From positions 62,001 to 126,000 of the forward strand of contig NZ_JAAAMU010000002.1 of assembly GCF_009909195.1 (NCBI RefSeq): a stretch of 64,000 nucleotides of DNA, in the 5' to 3' direction. Both the position numbers and the translations under genes were made by a program. Shown in pieces: positions 53,926 through 62,091 of the stretch. Origin of the DNA: Paenibacillus sacheonensis. Lineage in GTDB: Bacteria; Bacillota; Bacilli; Paenibacillales; Paenibacillaceae. The notes beneath the pieces are model-generated. The model made no database searches. It was not told the origin of the DNA and saw only the letters and a list, made by a program, of their open reading frames with translations. The first letter of the stretch is position 1. Each line of letters starts with the position of its first letter.

Positions 53926-53955
53926 TTAATATGGCTGTCATCGATAGAATACAAT
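53926..53955 (+). promoter_or_regulatory. Sigma-E-type sporulation promoter of spoVK
   Basis: TTAATATG (53926-53933) matches the sigma-E -35 TKMATATT in seven of eight bases, then 14 bases, then AATACAAT (53948-53955) matching CATACANT in seven of eight. The predicted start of transcription is about 47 bases before the ATG. spoVK is under sigma-E in B. subtilis. Confidence 0.68.
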
Positions 53956-54008
53956 GGATTATGCGCGTCTGGCAGGTGATCCATTGAAGGATAGGTGATG
54001 ATGCAGAT

Positions 54009-54992
54009 ATGGACGATCGAGTCGTAAATTCGGGCGGAAGCGGCAGCGGCCGGCCGGCCCGCCAAATCAATGTAGTCCTTCGCACCAGCGAGCCTTATGC
54101 GATCGCGAGCAGTTCCCCTCCTCAGCTGGAGGCCGAGATGGTTCAGGCGGCAAGGCCGCTCACCCCGGGAGATCCGTTCCACGATATTCAGCGCGATCTG
54201 GATCCGATGGTCGGGCTCGAGAACGTGAAGCAGCTGGTCTATGAAATTTTTGCGCTGCTCCAAATCAGCCGGATGCGTTCGGATGCCGGTTTATCGGGCG
54301 GCTCGCATGTGTACCATATGATATTTACGGGCAATCCCGGTACGGGCAAGACGACGATCGCCCGCATTGTCGCGAAGCTGTTCCAGAAGATGGGCGTCTT
54401 GACCAAGGGACATATGATCGAAGTGGAACGCGCGGATCTCGTCGGGGAGTATATCGGCCATACGGCGCAGAAAACGCGCGATCTCGTACGCAAAGCGCTC
54501 GGCGGCGTGCTTTTTGTGGACGAAGCGTACAGCCTCGCGCGCGGCGGGGAGAAGGACTTCGGCAAAGAGGCGATCGACACGCTGGTCAAAGCGATGGAGG
54601 ACTATCGCAATCAATTCGTGTTGATCCTGGCAGGGTATCCGCTGGAAATCGAGCATTTCTTGATGACGAATCCCGGCCTGCCGTCGCGGTTTCCGATTCA
54701 AATCGAATTCCCTGATTATTCGGTCGACCAGTTGATCCAGATCGCGGAGCTGATGGCAAAGGAACGGGACTATACGCTGATGCCGCAGTCGATATTCAAG
54801 CTTCGCCAGCATTTGATGCAGGAGAAGACGATGTCGATGTTCGCCTTCAGCAACGCGCGGTACGTGCGCAACATTATCGAGAAGGCGTTTCGCCATCAGG
54901 CGGTCCGTTTGATGAGTCAATATCCCGCCGGTTCGCCGGGGAAGCAGGAACTGATGTCCGTGCGGCCGGAGGACTTGAAGTGGGAGAAGTGA
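54009..54992 (+). CDS. spoVK: Stage V sporulation protein K (AAA ATPase)
   Basis: 327 residues, the family length. Walker A GNPGTGKTT (near 108), Walker B VLFVDEAYSLAR, sensor LILAGYP and GLPSRFP arginine-finger segment show a CbxX/CfqX-type AAA ATPase. SpoVK is needed for spore maturation in B. subtilis. A disordered N-terminus (about 45 residues) precedes the helical start DPMVGLENVKQLVYEIFAL. ATG 54009 has AGGTGATG about 8 bases upstream. A sigma-E promoter is upstream. Confidence 0.93.
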   Translation: MDDRVVNSGGSGSGRPARQINVVLRTSEPYAIASSSPPQLEAEMVQAARPLTPGDPFHDIQRDLDPMVGLENVKQLVYEIFALLQISRMRSDAGLSGGSHVYHMIFTGNPGTGKTTIARIVAKLFQKMGVLTKGHMIEVERADLVGEYIGHTAQKTRDLVRKALGGVLFVDEAYSLARGGEKDFGKEAIDTLVKAMEDYRNQFVLILAGYPLEIEHFLMTNPGLPSRFPIQIEFPDYSVDQLIQIAELMAKERDYTLMPQSIFKLRQHLMQEKTMSMFAFSNARYVRNIIEKAFRHQAVRLMSQYPAGSPGKQELMSVRPEDLKWEK

Positions 54993-55109
54993 TAGCAAGA
55001 AATTTGAAGCCGGGGAAGCAGTCTCGGAAGATTTGAACTGGTGACGTAATAACTGGAAGCTGAAGCGGAAGAAGTAACAGCTGTGACTTGAAGGAGCTGT
55101 AAAAGCAGA

Positions 55110-56402
55110 ATGCGGCAAACAACTTACGATACGGAGACGGACGTGCAGGACCGGGCGATTCTCGTCAGTCTGGTTACGCCGAACATCAAACGAGGCTCGG
55201 GAGATCCGGAGCATTCGCTGCAAGAGCTCGTCAACCTTGCCGAAACCGCAGGCGTGGAAGTATTGACGTCGATGACGCAAAACAAGGAGAAGATCGATAC
55301 CAAGTGGTTTATCGGCAAAGGGAAAGTCGAGGAGCTTCGGGCGGCCGCGGAAGAGCTGGGCGCAACGACGGCTATTTTCGATCAGGAGCTGTCGGGCGCG
55401 CAGGTGCGTAACCTCGAGGAAGCGCTGGATATGAAAATCATCGACCGTACCCAGCTGATTTTGGATATATTCGCGCAGCGTGCCAAAACTAGAGAGGGCA
55501 TCATTCAGGTCGAGCTGGCCCAGCTCAGCTACTTGCTGCCCCGGCTGTCCGGCCACGGGAAGAACCTCTCCAGGCTTGGCGGGGGGATCGGGACGCGAGG
55601 TCCGGGCGAATCGAAGCTGGAAACCGACCGCCGCCACATCCGCGATCGAATTACGGACTTGAAGCATACGCTGGAGGAGGTCGTCCGCCATCGTACGCTT
55701 CATCGCGAGCGCAGACGGAAATCCGGCGTGCAGCAGGTCGCCTTGGTCGGTTATACGAATGCCGGGAAATCCACGCTGCTCCGCGAACTCACCCAAGCGG
55801 ATGTGTACATAGAGAACCAATTGTTCGCCACGCTCGATCCCACCTCGCGCAATCTGAAGCTGCCGAGCGGCATGGAAGTGATCCTTACGGATACGGTCGG
55901 CTTCATCCAGAATCTGCCGCATGACTTGATCGCCGCCTTCAGGGCGACGCTGGAAGAGGTATGCGAGGCGGACTTGGTTCTTCACATTATTGATGGATCC
56001 TCCGTGATGCGGGAGGAGCAAATCGCCGTCGTCGAGCGGATATTAGGCGAGCTTGGCGCAGCGGACAAACCGCAGCTGATGATCTACAACAAAATCGATC
56101 TCTGCGGGCTGGATGGTCCGCAGCTCCTGCCGGCGAACGGGCCGGGCACGCTTGCGATCAGCGCGTATAACGGCAATGATCTGCAGCGCCTGCTCGAAGC
56201 CGTTCAGGAGAAACTGGTAGGCGCTACGCGGACGTTCGCGCTGCCTGCCGATCGCGGCGATCTGATCGCACTCGCCTACCGGACGGGTGAAGTGCTGGGA
56301 CAAGATGTAGAAGGCGACCACTTGATCTTACGGATACGCCTGAATAAACAGGATTACGAGGTGCACGGGTATAAGCTGGAGGACTATCTCCTGAATCCCT
56401 AA
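55110..56402 (+). CDS. hflX: Ribosome-associated GTPase HflX
   Basis: 430 residues. The N-terminal HflX domain (LAETAGVEVLTSMTQNKEKIDTKWFIGKGKVEEL, then IIDRTQLILDIFAQRAKTREG and LGGGIGTRGPGESKLETDRR) is followed by the G domain: P-loop GYTNAGKST (near 214), DTVGFI, NKID. HflX splits stalled ribosomes under stress. A GAAGGAG site lies about 13 bases before the ATG. It follows spoVK by 117 bases in a region of repeated Gly/Lys-type purine-rich sequence. Confidence 0.96.
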   Translation: MRQTTYDTETDVQDRAILVSLVTPNIKRGSGDPEHSLQELVNLAETAGVEVLTSMTQNKEKIDTKWFIGKGKVEELRAAAEELGATTAIFDQELSGAQVRNLEEALDMKIIDRTQLILDIFAQRAKTREGIIQVELAQLSYLLPRLSGHGKNLSRLGGGIGTRGPGESKLETDRRHIRDRITDLKHTLEEVVRHRTLHRERRRKSGVQQVALVGYTNAGKSTLLRELTQADVYIENQLFATLDPTSRNLKLPSGMEVILTDTVGFIQNLPHDLIAAFRATLEEVCEADLVLHIIDGSSVMREEQIAVVERILGELGAADKPQLMIYNKIDLCGLDGPQLLPANGPGTLAISAYNGNDLQRLLEAVQEKLVGATRTFALPADRGDLIALAYRTGEVLGQDVEGDHLILRIRLNKQDYEVHGYKLEDYLLNP

Positions 56403-56434
56403 GCACGCTGCGAATATGAGGAGAGACTCGGACA

Positions 56435-57718
56435 GTGAAACGGCAAGGAAGCAACTGGTTGGCTTTGACGAAGCGGGCGGAGGCTGCCGAAGAGCAGGCC
56501 GCCCCTGTTTTTCGTTCCATCGACGGCATCGCCGAACGCAATCAATGGAAAGTTATCGATGCGTTCCAGAAACATCGGGTAAGCGATTTTCATTTTAACG
56601 GCTCGACCGGGTACGGCTATAACGATACGGGCAGAGAAGTGCTCGATCTCGTCTATGCCGACGTCATGGGAGCGGAAGCCGCGCTCGTGCGGCCTCATTT
56701 CGTATCCGGCACCCACACGATCAGCTGCGCGTTGTTCGGGCTTCTTCGTCCCGGAGACGAGCTGTTGTACATTACGGGCCGTCCATACGACACGCTGCAT
56801 AAGGTGATCGGAAAGCCGGGGGATGGGAAGGGCTCCTTGCAAGACTTCGGGATTACATACTGCGAGGTTGCGCCTCTGGCTGACGGCTCGATCGATTGGG
56901 ACACGGTCTCGTCCAAAATCACGGAACGAACGCGCGTCATCGGCATTCAACGCTCGCGCGGCTATGACTGGCGCGCCTCTTACACGGTCGCGCAGATTGG
57001 CGAGATGACGGAACGGGTAAAAGCTTTGAAGCCGGACGTATACGTCTTCGTGGATAACTGCTACGGAGAGTTTACGGAAGAGCTGGAGCCGACGCAGGTC
57101 GGCGTTGATCTGATGGCCGGCTCGCTGATCAAGAACCCTGGCGGCGGAATCGCGCCGACAGGCGGTTATGTCGCCGGTACCAAGCATGCCGTGGAGTTGA
57201 CGGCATACCGGCTGACGGCGCCGGGAATCGGCGGCGAAGTGGGCGCGACATTGGGAACGCTTCGCGCGATGTATCAAGGACTGTTTCTTGCGCCGCATCT
57301 CGTCGGACAAGCGCTCAAGGGCAGCGTCTTCGGCGCGGTCATGTTCGAAATGCTGGGCTTCGAGAGTAACCCGCGCTTCGACGCGCCGCGGACCGATCTG
57401 ATCCAAGCGATTCGGTTCAAAGACGCCGAGCAGCTCATTGCGTTCGTGCAGGGCGTGCAGCGGGCTTCCGCGGTGGATTCCCATGTCGTGCCCGAGCCGT
57501 GGGACATGCCCGGTTACGAGCATCCCGTCATTATGGCCGCGGGCACGTTCATGCAGGGCGGCAGCCTGGAATTATCGGCAGATGCTCCGATACGCGAGCC
57601 GTATATCGCTTATATGCAAGGCGGGCTTACGTATGCCCATGTCAAATACGGTGTTCTGAATGCTTTAGCCATGCTAGCCGATCGTGAGTTGGTTGTAATT
57701 AAACCTCACACAACTTGA
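56435..57718 (+). CDS. Methionine gamma-lyase family (YnbB/aluminium-resistance-type) PLP enzyme
   Basis: 427 residues, the family length. LDLVYADVMGAEAALVRPHFVSGTHTISCALFGLLRPGDELLYITG is the Cys/Met-metabolism PLP fold; the likely Schiff-base lysine is in MAGSLIKNPGGGIAPTGGY (near 232). This family is annotated as aluminium-resistance protein or methionine gamma-lyase and sits next to hflX and glnR in many Bacilli; the substrate is not established. GTG start, with GGAG 12 bases before. Its last codons contain the GlnR operator of the next gene. Confidence 0.9.
   Translation: MKRQGSNWLALTKRAEAAEEQAAPVFRSIDGIAERNQWKVIDAFQKHRVSDFHFNGSTGYGYNDTGREVLDLVYADVMGAEAALVRPHFVSGTHTISCALFGLLRPGDELLYITGRPYDTLHKVIGKPGDGKGSLQDFGITYCEVAPLADGSIDWDTVSSKITERTRVIGIQRSRGYDWRASYTVAQIGEMTERVKALKPDVYVFVDNCYGEFTEELEPTQVGVDLMAGSLIKNPGGGIAPTGGYVAGTKHAVELTAYRLTAPGIGGEVGATLGTLRAMYQGLFLAPHLVGQALKGSVFGAVMFEMLGFESNPRFDAPRTDLIQAIRFKDAEQLIAFVQGVQRASAVDSHVVPEPWDMPGYEHPVIMAAGTFMQGGSLELSADAPIREPYIAYMQGGLTYAHVKYGVLNALAMLADRELVVIKPHTT
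57694..57710 (+). promoter_or_regulatory. GlnR box upstream of glnR-glnA
   Basis: TGTAA-N7-TCACA fits the GlnR/TnrA consensus TGTNAN7TNACA exactly. It lies four bases before the -35 and within the end of the preceding gene (stop at 57716-57718). Binding by GlnR under nitrogen excess would repress the operon. Confidence 0.88.
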
Positions 57719-57743
57719 CACGTTTTTGGCATGGCGTTACAAT
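57715..57743 (+). promoter_or_regulatory. Sigma-A promoter of glnR-glnA
   Basis: A perfect TTGACA (57715-57720), a 17-base spacer and TACAAT (57738-57743, five of six). It starts 37 bases before the glnR ATG. Confidence 0.9.
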
Positions 57744-57779
57744 GAAAGCATATATCAGACACTGGAAGGTTGATGCGAT

Positions 57780-58190
57780 ATGGGTGACGAAATACGCAGA
57801 AATATGGCGCTTTTCCCGATCGGCATCGTCATGAAGCTGACCGACTTGACCGCCAGGCAGATCCGTTACTACGAGCAGCATGAATTGATCGTTCCTGCCC
57901 GTACTTCCGGCAACCAGCGGTTGTTCTCGTTCAACGACGTGGAGAGGCTGCTAGAGATCAAATCTTTGATCGAGAAGGGCGTCAACATCGCCGGTATCAA
58001 ACAAGTGATGAATCCGGTTACGAAGGAATCGGAGGACGCAACCGTCGTCAGCGAGCTGTCCGAAGTGAAGCGTCGAGAATTGTCGGACGCGCAGCTCCAC
58101 CGGCTGCTGAAACAGCAGCTTCTTGAGAAGAGACCGGGCAAGGCCTCGCTCATTCAAGGCCAGCTGTCCCGTTTCTATAACAAGAAATAA
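57780..58190 (+). CDS. glnR: Nitrogen regulator GlnR (MerR family)
   Basis: 136 residues. The MerR winged helix reads MKLTDLTARQIRYYEQHELIVPARTSGNQRLFSFNDVERLLEIKSLIEKGVN; the C-terminal tail (LLKQQLLEKRPGKASLIQGQLSRFYNK) is the part that is relieved by feedback-inhibited glutamine synthetase. GlnR represses glnRA when glutamine is plentiful. The gene is first in a two-gene operon with glnA, 57 bases apart, controlled by the promoter and box at 57694-57743. Confidence 0.96.
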   Translation: MGDEIRRNMALFPIGIVMKLTDLTARQIRYYEQHELIVPARTSGNQRLFSFNDVERLLEIKSLIEKGVNIAGIKQVMNPVTKESEDATVVSELSEVKRRELSDAQLHRLLKQQLLEKRPGKASLIQGQLSRFYNKK

Positions 58191-58247
58191 TGACACCGCA
58201 AGTTATCTTTATCCCCATCTAACCACAATACCAGAGGAGCTGATTCC

Positions 58248-59576
58248 GTGAGCTACACGAAAGATGACATCAGACGCATTACGCAGGAACAAAACGTTCG
58301 GTTCATTCGTCTGCAATTTACCGATTTGCTCGGTACGATCAAGAACGTTGAAATTCCCGTCAGTCAGCTTGAGAAGGCGCTTGACAACAAAATGATGTTC
58401 GACGGTTCTTCCATCGAAGGTTATGTGCGGATCGAAGAATCCGACATGTACCTCTACCCGGATTTGGATACTTGGGTCGTATTCCCGTGGGTAGCGGAAG
58501 ATCGCATCGCCCGATTGATATGCGACGTTTACATGCCGGACGGAACGCCTTTCGCCGGCGACCCGCGCGGCATTCTGAAACGCGTCCTTAAAGAAGCGGA
58601 AGAGCTGGGCTTCACGTCGATGAACGTCGGTCCGGAGCCGGAGTTCTTCTTGTTCAAGACGGACGCTAACGGCAATCCGACCACGGAGCTGAACGACCAA
58701 GGCGGATACTTCGACCTTGCGCCGATGGACCTTGGCGAGAACTGCCGCCGCGAGATCGTGCTGACGCTGGAAGAGATGGGCTTCGAAATCGAAGCTTCTC
58801 ACCACGAAGTAGCCCCCGGCCAGCACGAAATCGACTTCAAATACGCGGATGCCATCAAAGCGGCCGACCAAATTCAAACGTTCAAGCTCGTCGTCAAAAC
58901 GATCGCGCGCCAGCATGGCCTGCACGCTTCGTTCATGCCGAAACCGCTGTTCGGCGTAAACGGCTCCGGCATGCACTGTCACCAATCGCTGTTCCGGGGC
59001 AACGTGAATGCTTTCTACGACGAGAGCGACAAGCTTGGCCTCAGCCAAATCGCGCGTTACTACATGGCCGGCGTGCTTCGTCACGCGCGTTCATTTGCGG
59101 CGATCACGAATCCAACGGTCAATTCGTACAAGCGTCTTGTGCCCGGTTACGAGGCACCTTGCTACGTGGCTTGGTCGGCAAGCAACCGCAGCCCGATGAT
59201 CCGTATTCCGGCTTCCCGCGGTCTGAGCACCCGGATCGAAGTGCGCAGCCCGGATCCGGCGGCGAACCCGTACCTGGCACTGGCCGTCATGCTGAAGGCA
59301 GGATTGGACGGCATCCACAACAAGCTGCCGCTTCCGGCTCCTACGGACCGCAATATCTACGTCATGACCGACGAAGAGCGGATCGACGAAGGCATTCCTA
59401 GCTTGCCGGACGATCTGAAGGAAGCGCTCACCGAGCTTCTTCGCAGCCAGGTCATCTGCGATGCGTTGGGCGATCACGCGCTGGCTCACTTCTATGAATT
59501 GAAGGAAATCGAGTGGGATATGTACCGCACGCAGATCCACGAGTGGGAACGCGATCAGTATTTGACGCTGTATTAG
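58248..59576 (+). CDS. glnA: Type I glutamine synthetase
   Basis: 442 residues, GSI-alpha size. [35 protein letters not shown] (with the Arg that mediates glutamine feedback inhibition in Bacillus), [11 protein letters not shown] (metal), [12 protein letters not shown] and [20 protein letters not shown] (catalytic Glu flap) are all present. It makes glutamine from glutamate, ammonia and ATP and also signals nitrogen excess to GlnR. GTG start with AGAGGAG about 7 bases upstream. Confidence 0.97.
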   Translation: MSYTKDDIRRITQEQNVRFIRLQFTDLLGTIKNVEIPVSQLEKALDNKMMFDGSSIEGYVRIEESDMYLYPDLDTWVVFPWVAEDRIARLICDVYMPDGTPFAGDPRGILKRVLKEAEELGFTSMNVGPEPEFFLFKTDANGNPTTELNDQGGYFDLAPMDLGENCRREIVLTLEEMGFEIEASHHEVAPGQHEIDFKYADAIKAADQIQTFKLVVKTIARQHGLHASFMPKPLFGVNGSGMHCHQSLFRGNVNAFYDESDKLGLSQIARYYMAGVLRHARSFAAITNPTVNSYKRLVPGYEAPCYVAWSASNRSPMIRIPASRGLSTRIEVRSPDPAANPYLALAVMLKAGLDGIHNKLPLPAPTDRNIYVMTDEERIDEGIPSLPDDLKEALTELLRSQVICDALGDHALAHFYELKEIEWDMYRTQIHEWERDQYLTLY

Positions 59577-59585
59577 CATTCAGCA

Positions 59586-59618
59586 GCCCTTGGCGCCGAT
59601 AGCGCCAAGGGCTTTTTT
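59586..59618 (+). terminator. Intrinsic terminator after glnA
   Basis: An eleven-base stem (59586-59596 with 59602-59612), loop CGATA, then a run of six T residues. Confidence 0.95.
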
Positions 59619-59784
59619 GCGTTATTGCCGTGTGTTTGCGTTCTGCTTGGTTGCTTACGTTCTGTACGGGTTGTTGCTTTCTGCTCCGTTATTGTACCGC
59701 GATAGGAAGGTTTGACGTACCGCACTTGTGCGTCCGCCGATGCATACAATGCCGCATAGGCATGATTGAAAGGATGTGGCTCAT

Positions 59785-60366
59785 GTGACGGGGAAGGCAA
59801 AGGCAAAAACCAAGACGTTTCAGGTCAGCGGATCGGTACTCTCCCGAGTAGCTGCCAGCATGATCCCTTTCTACAGGAAGATTGCAGGCGATAGAGCCTT
59901 TGCATTGCGTTGGTCGAAGGCGGTCAGGAAGGCCGATTTGGATGCGCTGCTGGCCATGTTCAAATCAGTCGTCAAGACGGCTAAGCTGAACAGCTTCTCG
60001 GTTAACGGCATCGGGTATTTCGTCGACTTCGCATTTGAGGAACCGGTGCTGCAATATACGAACGGAACGACCATTCCGCCCGGTTCCACGCAGTTCACGT
60101 TCTCCACGCCTATACATCAAGCGATCGCAAGAGCCGTTCTTCCGTTCTATCGAGCGCTTGCATCATCGAAGTCGTATGCAGCAGCGCTCGCTGCCGCAAT
60201 CAATGGGAATCATGCCGCGCGCGTTCGCTCTCTCATTCGCCGGAAGGTGCCGACCGCTGCTTTGAAATGCATCCAGATTCGTTTCTCGGGGCTATTCCTT
60301 GACTTCGCCTATGCGAGCAGCAAGTTTACTTACCGTAACTTGTTATTCCGAGAGATTACAGGCTAA
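59785..60366 (+). CDS. Protein of unknown function with internal duplication
   Basis: 193 residues, basic. Two similar halves are visible (about 12-95 and 108-190): both contain S-x-L/I..., PFYR, a run of Ala, TAAL/TAKL, then G-x-F-x-DFA (GIGYFVDFAF and GLFLDFAY) and Y-x-N. A Pro/Thr-rich joint (TNGTTIPPGSTQFTF) connects them. No catalytic motif, signal peptide or membrane helix is seen; a spore-former lineage-specific protein is likely. GTG 59785 is chosen (AAAGGAT 9 bases upstream) over GTG 59776. It is convergent with lexA. Confidence 0.7.
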   Translation: MTGKAKAKTKTFQVSGSVLSRVAASMIPFYRKIAGDRAFALRWSKAVRKADLDALLAMFKSVVKTAKLNSFSVNGIGYFVDFAFEEPVLQYTNGTTIPPGSTQFTFSTPIHQAIARAVLPFYRALASSKSYAAALAAAINGNHAARVRSLIRRKVPTAALKCIQIRFSGLFLDFAYASSKFTYRNLLFREITG

Positions 60367-60407
60367 TGCCAGAACTGTACGTGGAAGAAGAGTAGAAGCA
60401 AGATAAA

Positions 60408-60449
60408 AAGGGGCAGTCACGACGCTTGGTTAAGCGGTGACTGCCCCTT
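60408..60449. terminator. Bidirectional terminator between the duplicated protein gene and lexA
   Basis: Thirteen-base outer arms 60408-60420 and 60437-60449 with an inner ACGCTT/AAGCG stem. It serves both convergent genes. Confidence 0.82.
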
Positions 60450-60463
60450 CGATTACGATGAAT

Positions 60464-61084
60464 TTAGTGAATGTCGCGGAAGAGACCAATGACTTTACCA
60501 AGGATGCTGACGTTACGAAGGCGGATCGGTTCCATGGTGGAATTCTCAGGCTGCAGACGGATATGATCCTTTTCTTTATAGAAGGTTTTGACCGTCGCTT
60601 CGTCGTCTTCGGTCATGGCTACGACAATGTCGCCGTTCGATGCATTCTGCTGCTGGCGGACGATGACATAGTCGCCGTCATGGATGCCTGCTTCGATCAT
60701 GCTCTCGCCGATAACGCTCAGAATGAACACGTTATGGTCGCCCACTTTATCGGCAGGGAGCGGGAAGTATTCTTCGATGTTCTCCGTCGCGGTAATCGGA
60801 ACGCCGGCGGTAACTTTACCGACGACTGGCACCTTGGCGATCGCAAGCGGGAAGGGGAGCTCGTTGTTGTCTCCATCCAAAATTTCGATTGCGCGCGGCT
60901 TCGTCGGGTCGCGGCGGATCAGGCCCTTCTTCTCCAAGCGGTCCAGATGGCCGTGTACGGTAGAACTGGAAGCCAGGCTGACCGCTTCGCCGATCTCGCG
61001 AACGGACGGCGGATAGCCCTTCTCCCGAACTTCCGATTTGATGAATTCGAGTATCGCCTGCTGGCGGTTAGAAAGTTTCGACAC
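60464..61084 (-). CDS. lexA: SOS repressor LexA
   Basis: 206 residues from GTG 61084 (GGAG upstream). The winged helix-turn-helix is [28 protein letters not shown]. The autocleavage bond is A93-G94 ([10 protein letters not shown]), the catalytic Ser128 in GESMIEAG and Lys166 in ATVKTFYKE. RecA filaments trigger self-cleavage after DNA damage. The gene is divergent from yneA, and SOS boxes fill the space between them. A GTG at 61093 in frame overlaps the ribosome site and is unlikely. Confidence 0.97.
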   Translation of the reverse strand: MSKLSNRQQAILEFIKSEVREKGYPPSVREIGEAVSLASSSTVHGHLDRLEKKGLIRRDPTKPRAIEILDGDNNELPFPLAIAKVPVVGKVTAGVPITATENIEEYFPLPADKVGDHNVFILSVIGESMIEAGIHDGDYVIVRQQQNASNGDIVVAMTEDDEATVKTFYKEKDHIRLQPENSTMEPIRLRNVSILGKVIGLFRDIH

Positions 61085-61116
61085 CGGAATCACTCCAAAA
61101 GATTCATTTGTGTCAA

Positions 61117-61145
61117 ATTATAGCACAGAACCGGAGTTCGTACAA
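61117..61145 (-). promoter_or_regulatory. lexA promoter
   Basis: On the minus strand TTGTAC (61145-61140), a 17-base spacer and a perfect TATAAT (61122-61117). The -35 is overlapped by an SOS-box-like site, as expected for autoregulation. Confidence 0.78.
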
Positions 61146-61171
61146 ACATAAGTTCGAGAAACATAGGTTCG
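61143..61171. promoter_or_regulatory. Two SOS-box-like sites on the lexA side
   Basis: CAAACATAAGTTCG (61143-61156) and GAAACATAGGTTCG (61158-61171) each match the Firmicute SOS box CGAACRNRYGTTYC with one or two deviations when read on either strand. The first covers the lexA -35. Confidence 0.6.
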
Positions 61172-61181
61172 TATTTTCGTG

Positions 61182-61195
61182 CGAACAAACGTTCT
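61182..61195. promoter_or_regulatory. Consensus SOS (LexA) box between lexA and yneA
   Basis: CGAACAAACGTTCT contains the GAAC-N4-GTTC core exactly. It is the best of the five sites in the 187-base gap, lying nine bases before the yneA -35. Confidence 0.85.
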
Positions 61196-61203
61196 AAAAA
61201 GGG

Positions 61204-61233
61204 TTGACTGCAAACGGATGTTCGTGTTATTCT
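61204..61233 (+). promoter_or_regulatory. yneA promoter
   Basis: TTGACT (61204-61209, five of six), an 18-base spacer and TATTCT (61228-61233, four of six). A near-consensus SOS box sits inside the spacer, so LexA would block it. Confidence 0.6.
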
Positions 61234-61260
61234 GAAATCACAAAATAGAACAAACGTTTG
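61211..61260. promoter_or_regulatory. Two SOS-box-like sites on the yneA side
   Basis: CAAACGGATGTTCG (61211-61224) lies in the promoter spacer, and AGAACAAACGTTTG (61247-61260) covers the leader just before the ribosome site. Each has one or two differences from the consensus. Confidence 0.65.
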
Positions 61261-61271
61261 GGGTGCTGATC

Positions 61272-61652
61272 ATGATGCAAACAATATCTTCATACTCAAC
61301 TGCTTATAAAGGAAATGCTGCTCAAGTTCGGAAGGCTGACCGTACAAGAAAGGATCGTTCCGTTGAGCGGGTACTTGTCAGAATCGCAGCTGCATCGTTG
61401 CTCTTCGTGCTCTTGTTTGCGGGATTATCATTATTAACGGGACATGCCGACGGCGAGCGTCCCGCCGGACCAAGCGAGGCCGAACAAGTCATTACGGTTG
61501 GCTCTGGCGATACGCTTTGGGAGATCGCAAGCAGCATCCGCCACGAAGGCGACGATATTCGACGCATCGTATTCGATTTGCAGAAGCGCAATAACCTCGA
61601 TTCCAGCGAGCTGAAAGCCGGACAAACGCTCATCATCCCTTTAAGCAGCTAG
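61272..61652 (+). CDS. yneA: SOS-induced cell-division suppressor YneA, LysM protein
   Basis: 126 residues. A basic cytoplasmic region is followed by a membrane helix (LVRIAAASLLFVLLFAGLSLL) and a LysM domain (ITVGSGDTLWEIASSIRHEGDDIRRIVFDLQKRNNLDSSELKAGQTLIIP). This is the YneA pattern: a membrane protein made during the SOS response to delay septation until damage is repaired. Its position divergent from lexA and the SOS boxes support this. ATG 61272 follows GGGGTG at 6 bases; ATG 61275 is equally possible. Confidence 0.88.
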   Translation: MMQTISSYSTAYKGNAAQVRKADRTRKDRSVERVLVRIAAASLLFVLLFAGLSLLTGHADGERPAGPSEAEQVITVGSGDTLWEIASSIRHEGDDIRRIVFDLQKRNNLDSSELKAGQTLIIPLSS

Positions 61653-61701
61653 AATGCTTTCTTACATTATAGGAACGCGTAATCGATACGCATGAAACAG
61701 G

Positions 61702-61732
61702 AGGCCGAACGGGAACGCGTTCAGCCTTTTTT
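61702..61732 (+). terminator. Intrinsic terminator after yneA
   Basis: AGGC-c-GAACG pairs with CGTTC-a-GCCT (61702-61727) followed by T residues. It would separate yneA from the DUF896 gene, in contrast to B. subtilis where they share an operon. Confidence 0.75.
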
Positions 61733-61857
61733 GTTTTTTCATAGCGCTGCTCCGTCAAGGAGGGAGTCAGGCGCGCTTGCCTTGACAATGGGCAATTAAA
61801 AATGTCAAAGTAAAGAATGTGATGTTGACCAGTATGACGAGAGGAGCGTTACTAGAC

Positions 61858-62055
61858 ATGGAAAAAATCATTGCTCGCATCAACGAGCTTTCCAGAAAGA
61901 ATAAAGCCATGGGCTTGACACCGGAAGAGCAGGCGGAACGCGACGAGCTTCGCCGCATCTACTTGGATAATTTCAAACGTAACTTCCGCAATCAACTCGA
62001 TACGATTAAGTACGTGGAAGACGAAGAGGACGGCGGAGATTCGATCAAGCATTAG
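61858..62055 (+). CDS. DUF896 (YnzC-like) protein
   Basis: 65 residues. IIARINELSRKNKAMGLTPEEQAERDELRRIYLDNFKRNFRNQLDTIK is the whole DUF896 helical hairpin, ending in an acidic tail. YnzC belongs to the LexA regulon neighbourhood in B. subtilis (yneA-yneB-ynzC), but its role is unknown and the recombinase gene yneB is absent here. GAGGAG lies 11 bases before the ATG. The frame also runs upstream to 61819 without a site. Confidence 0.88.
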   Translation: MEKIIARINELSRKNKAMGLTPEEQAERDELRRIYLDNFKRNFRNQLDTIKYVEDEEDGGDSIKH

Positions 62056-62091
62056 GAAGAACGGTCCACCTATCGATGAGGAGGGAAACCA

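Noticed and set aside
55000-55109. Purine-rich repetitive sequence between spoVK and hflX
   Set aside because: Units are irregular and short; it looks like degenerate, partly duplicated spacer rather than a defined repeat or CRISPR.
54291-56021. Long minus-strand open frame opposite spoVK and hflX
   Set aside because: It spans two genuine genes on the other strand and their gap, has an Arg/Leu/His-rich composition without motifs, and lacks a ribosome site.
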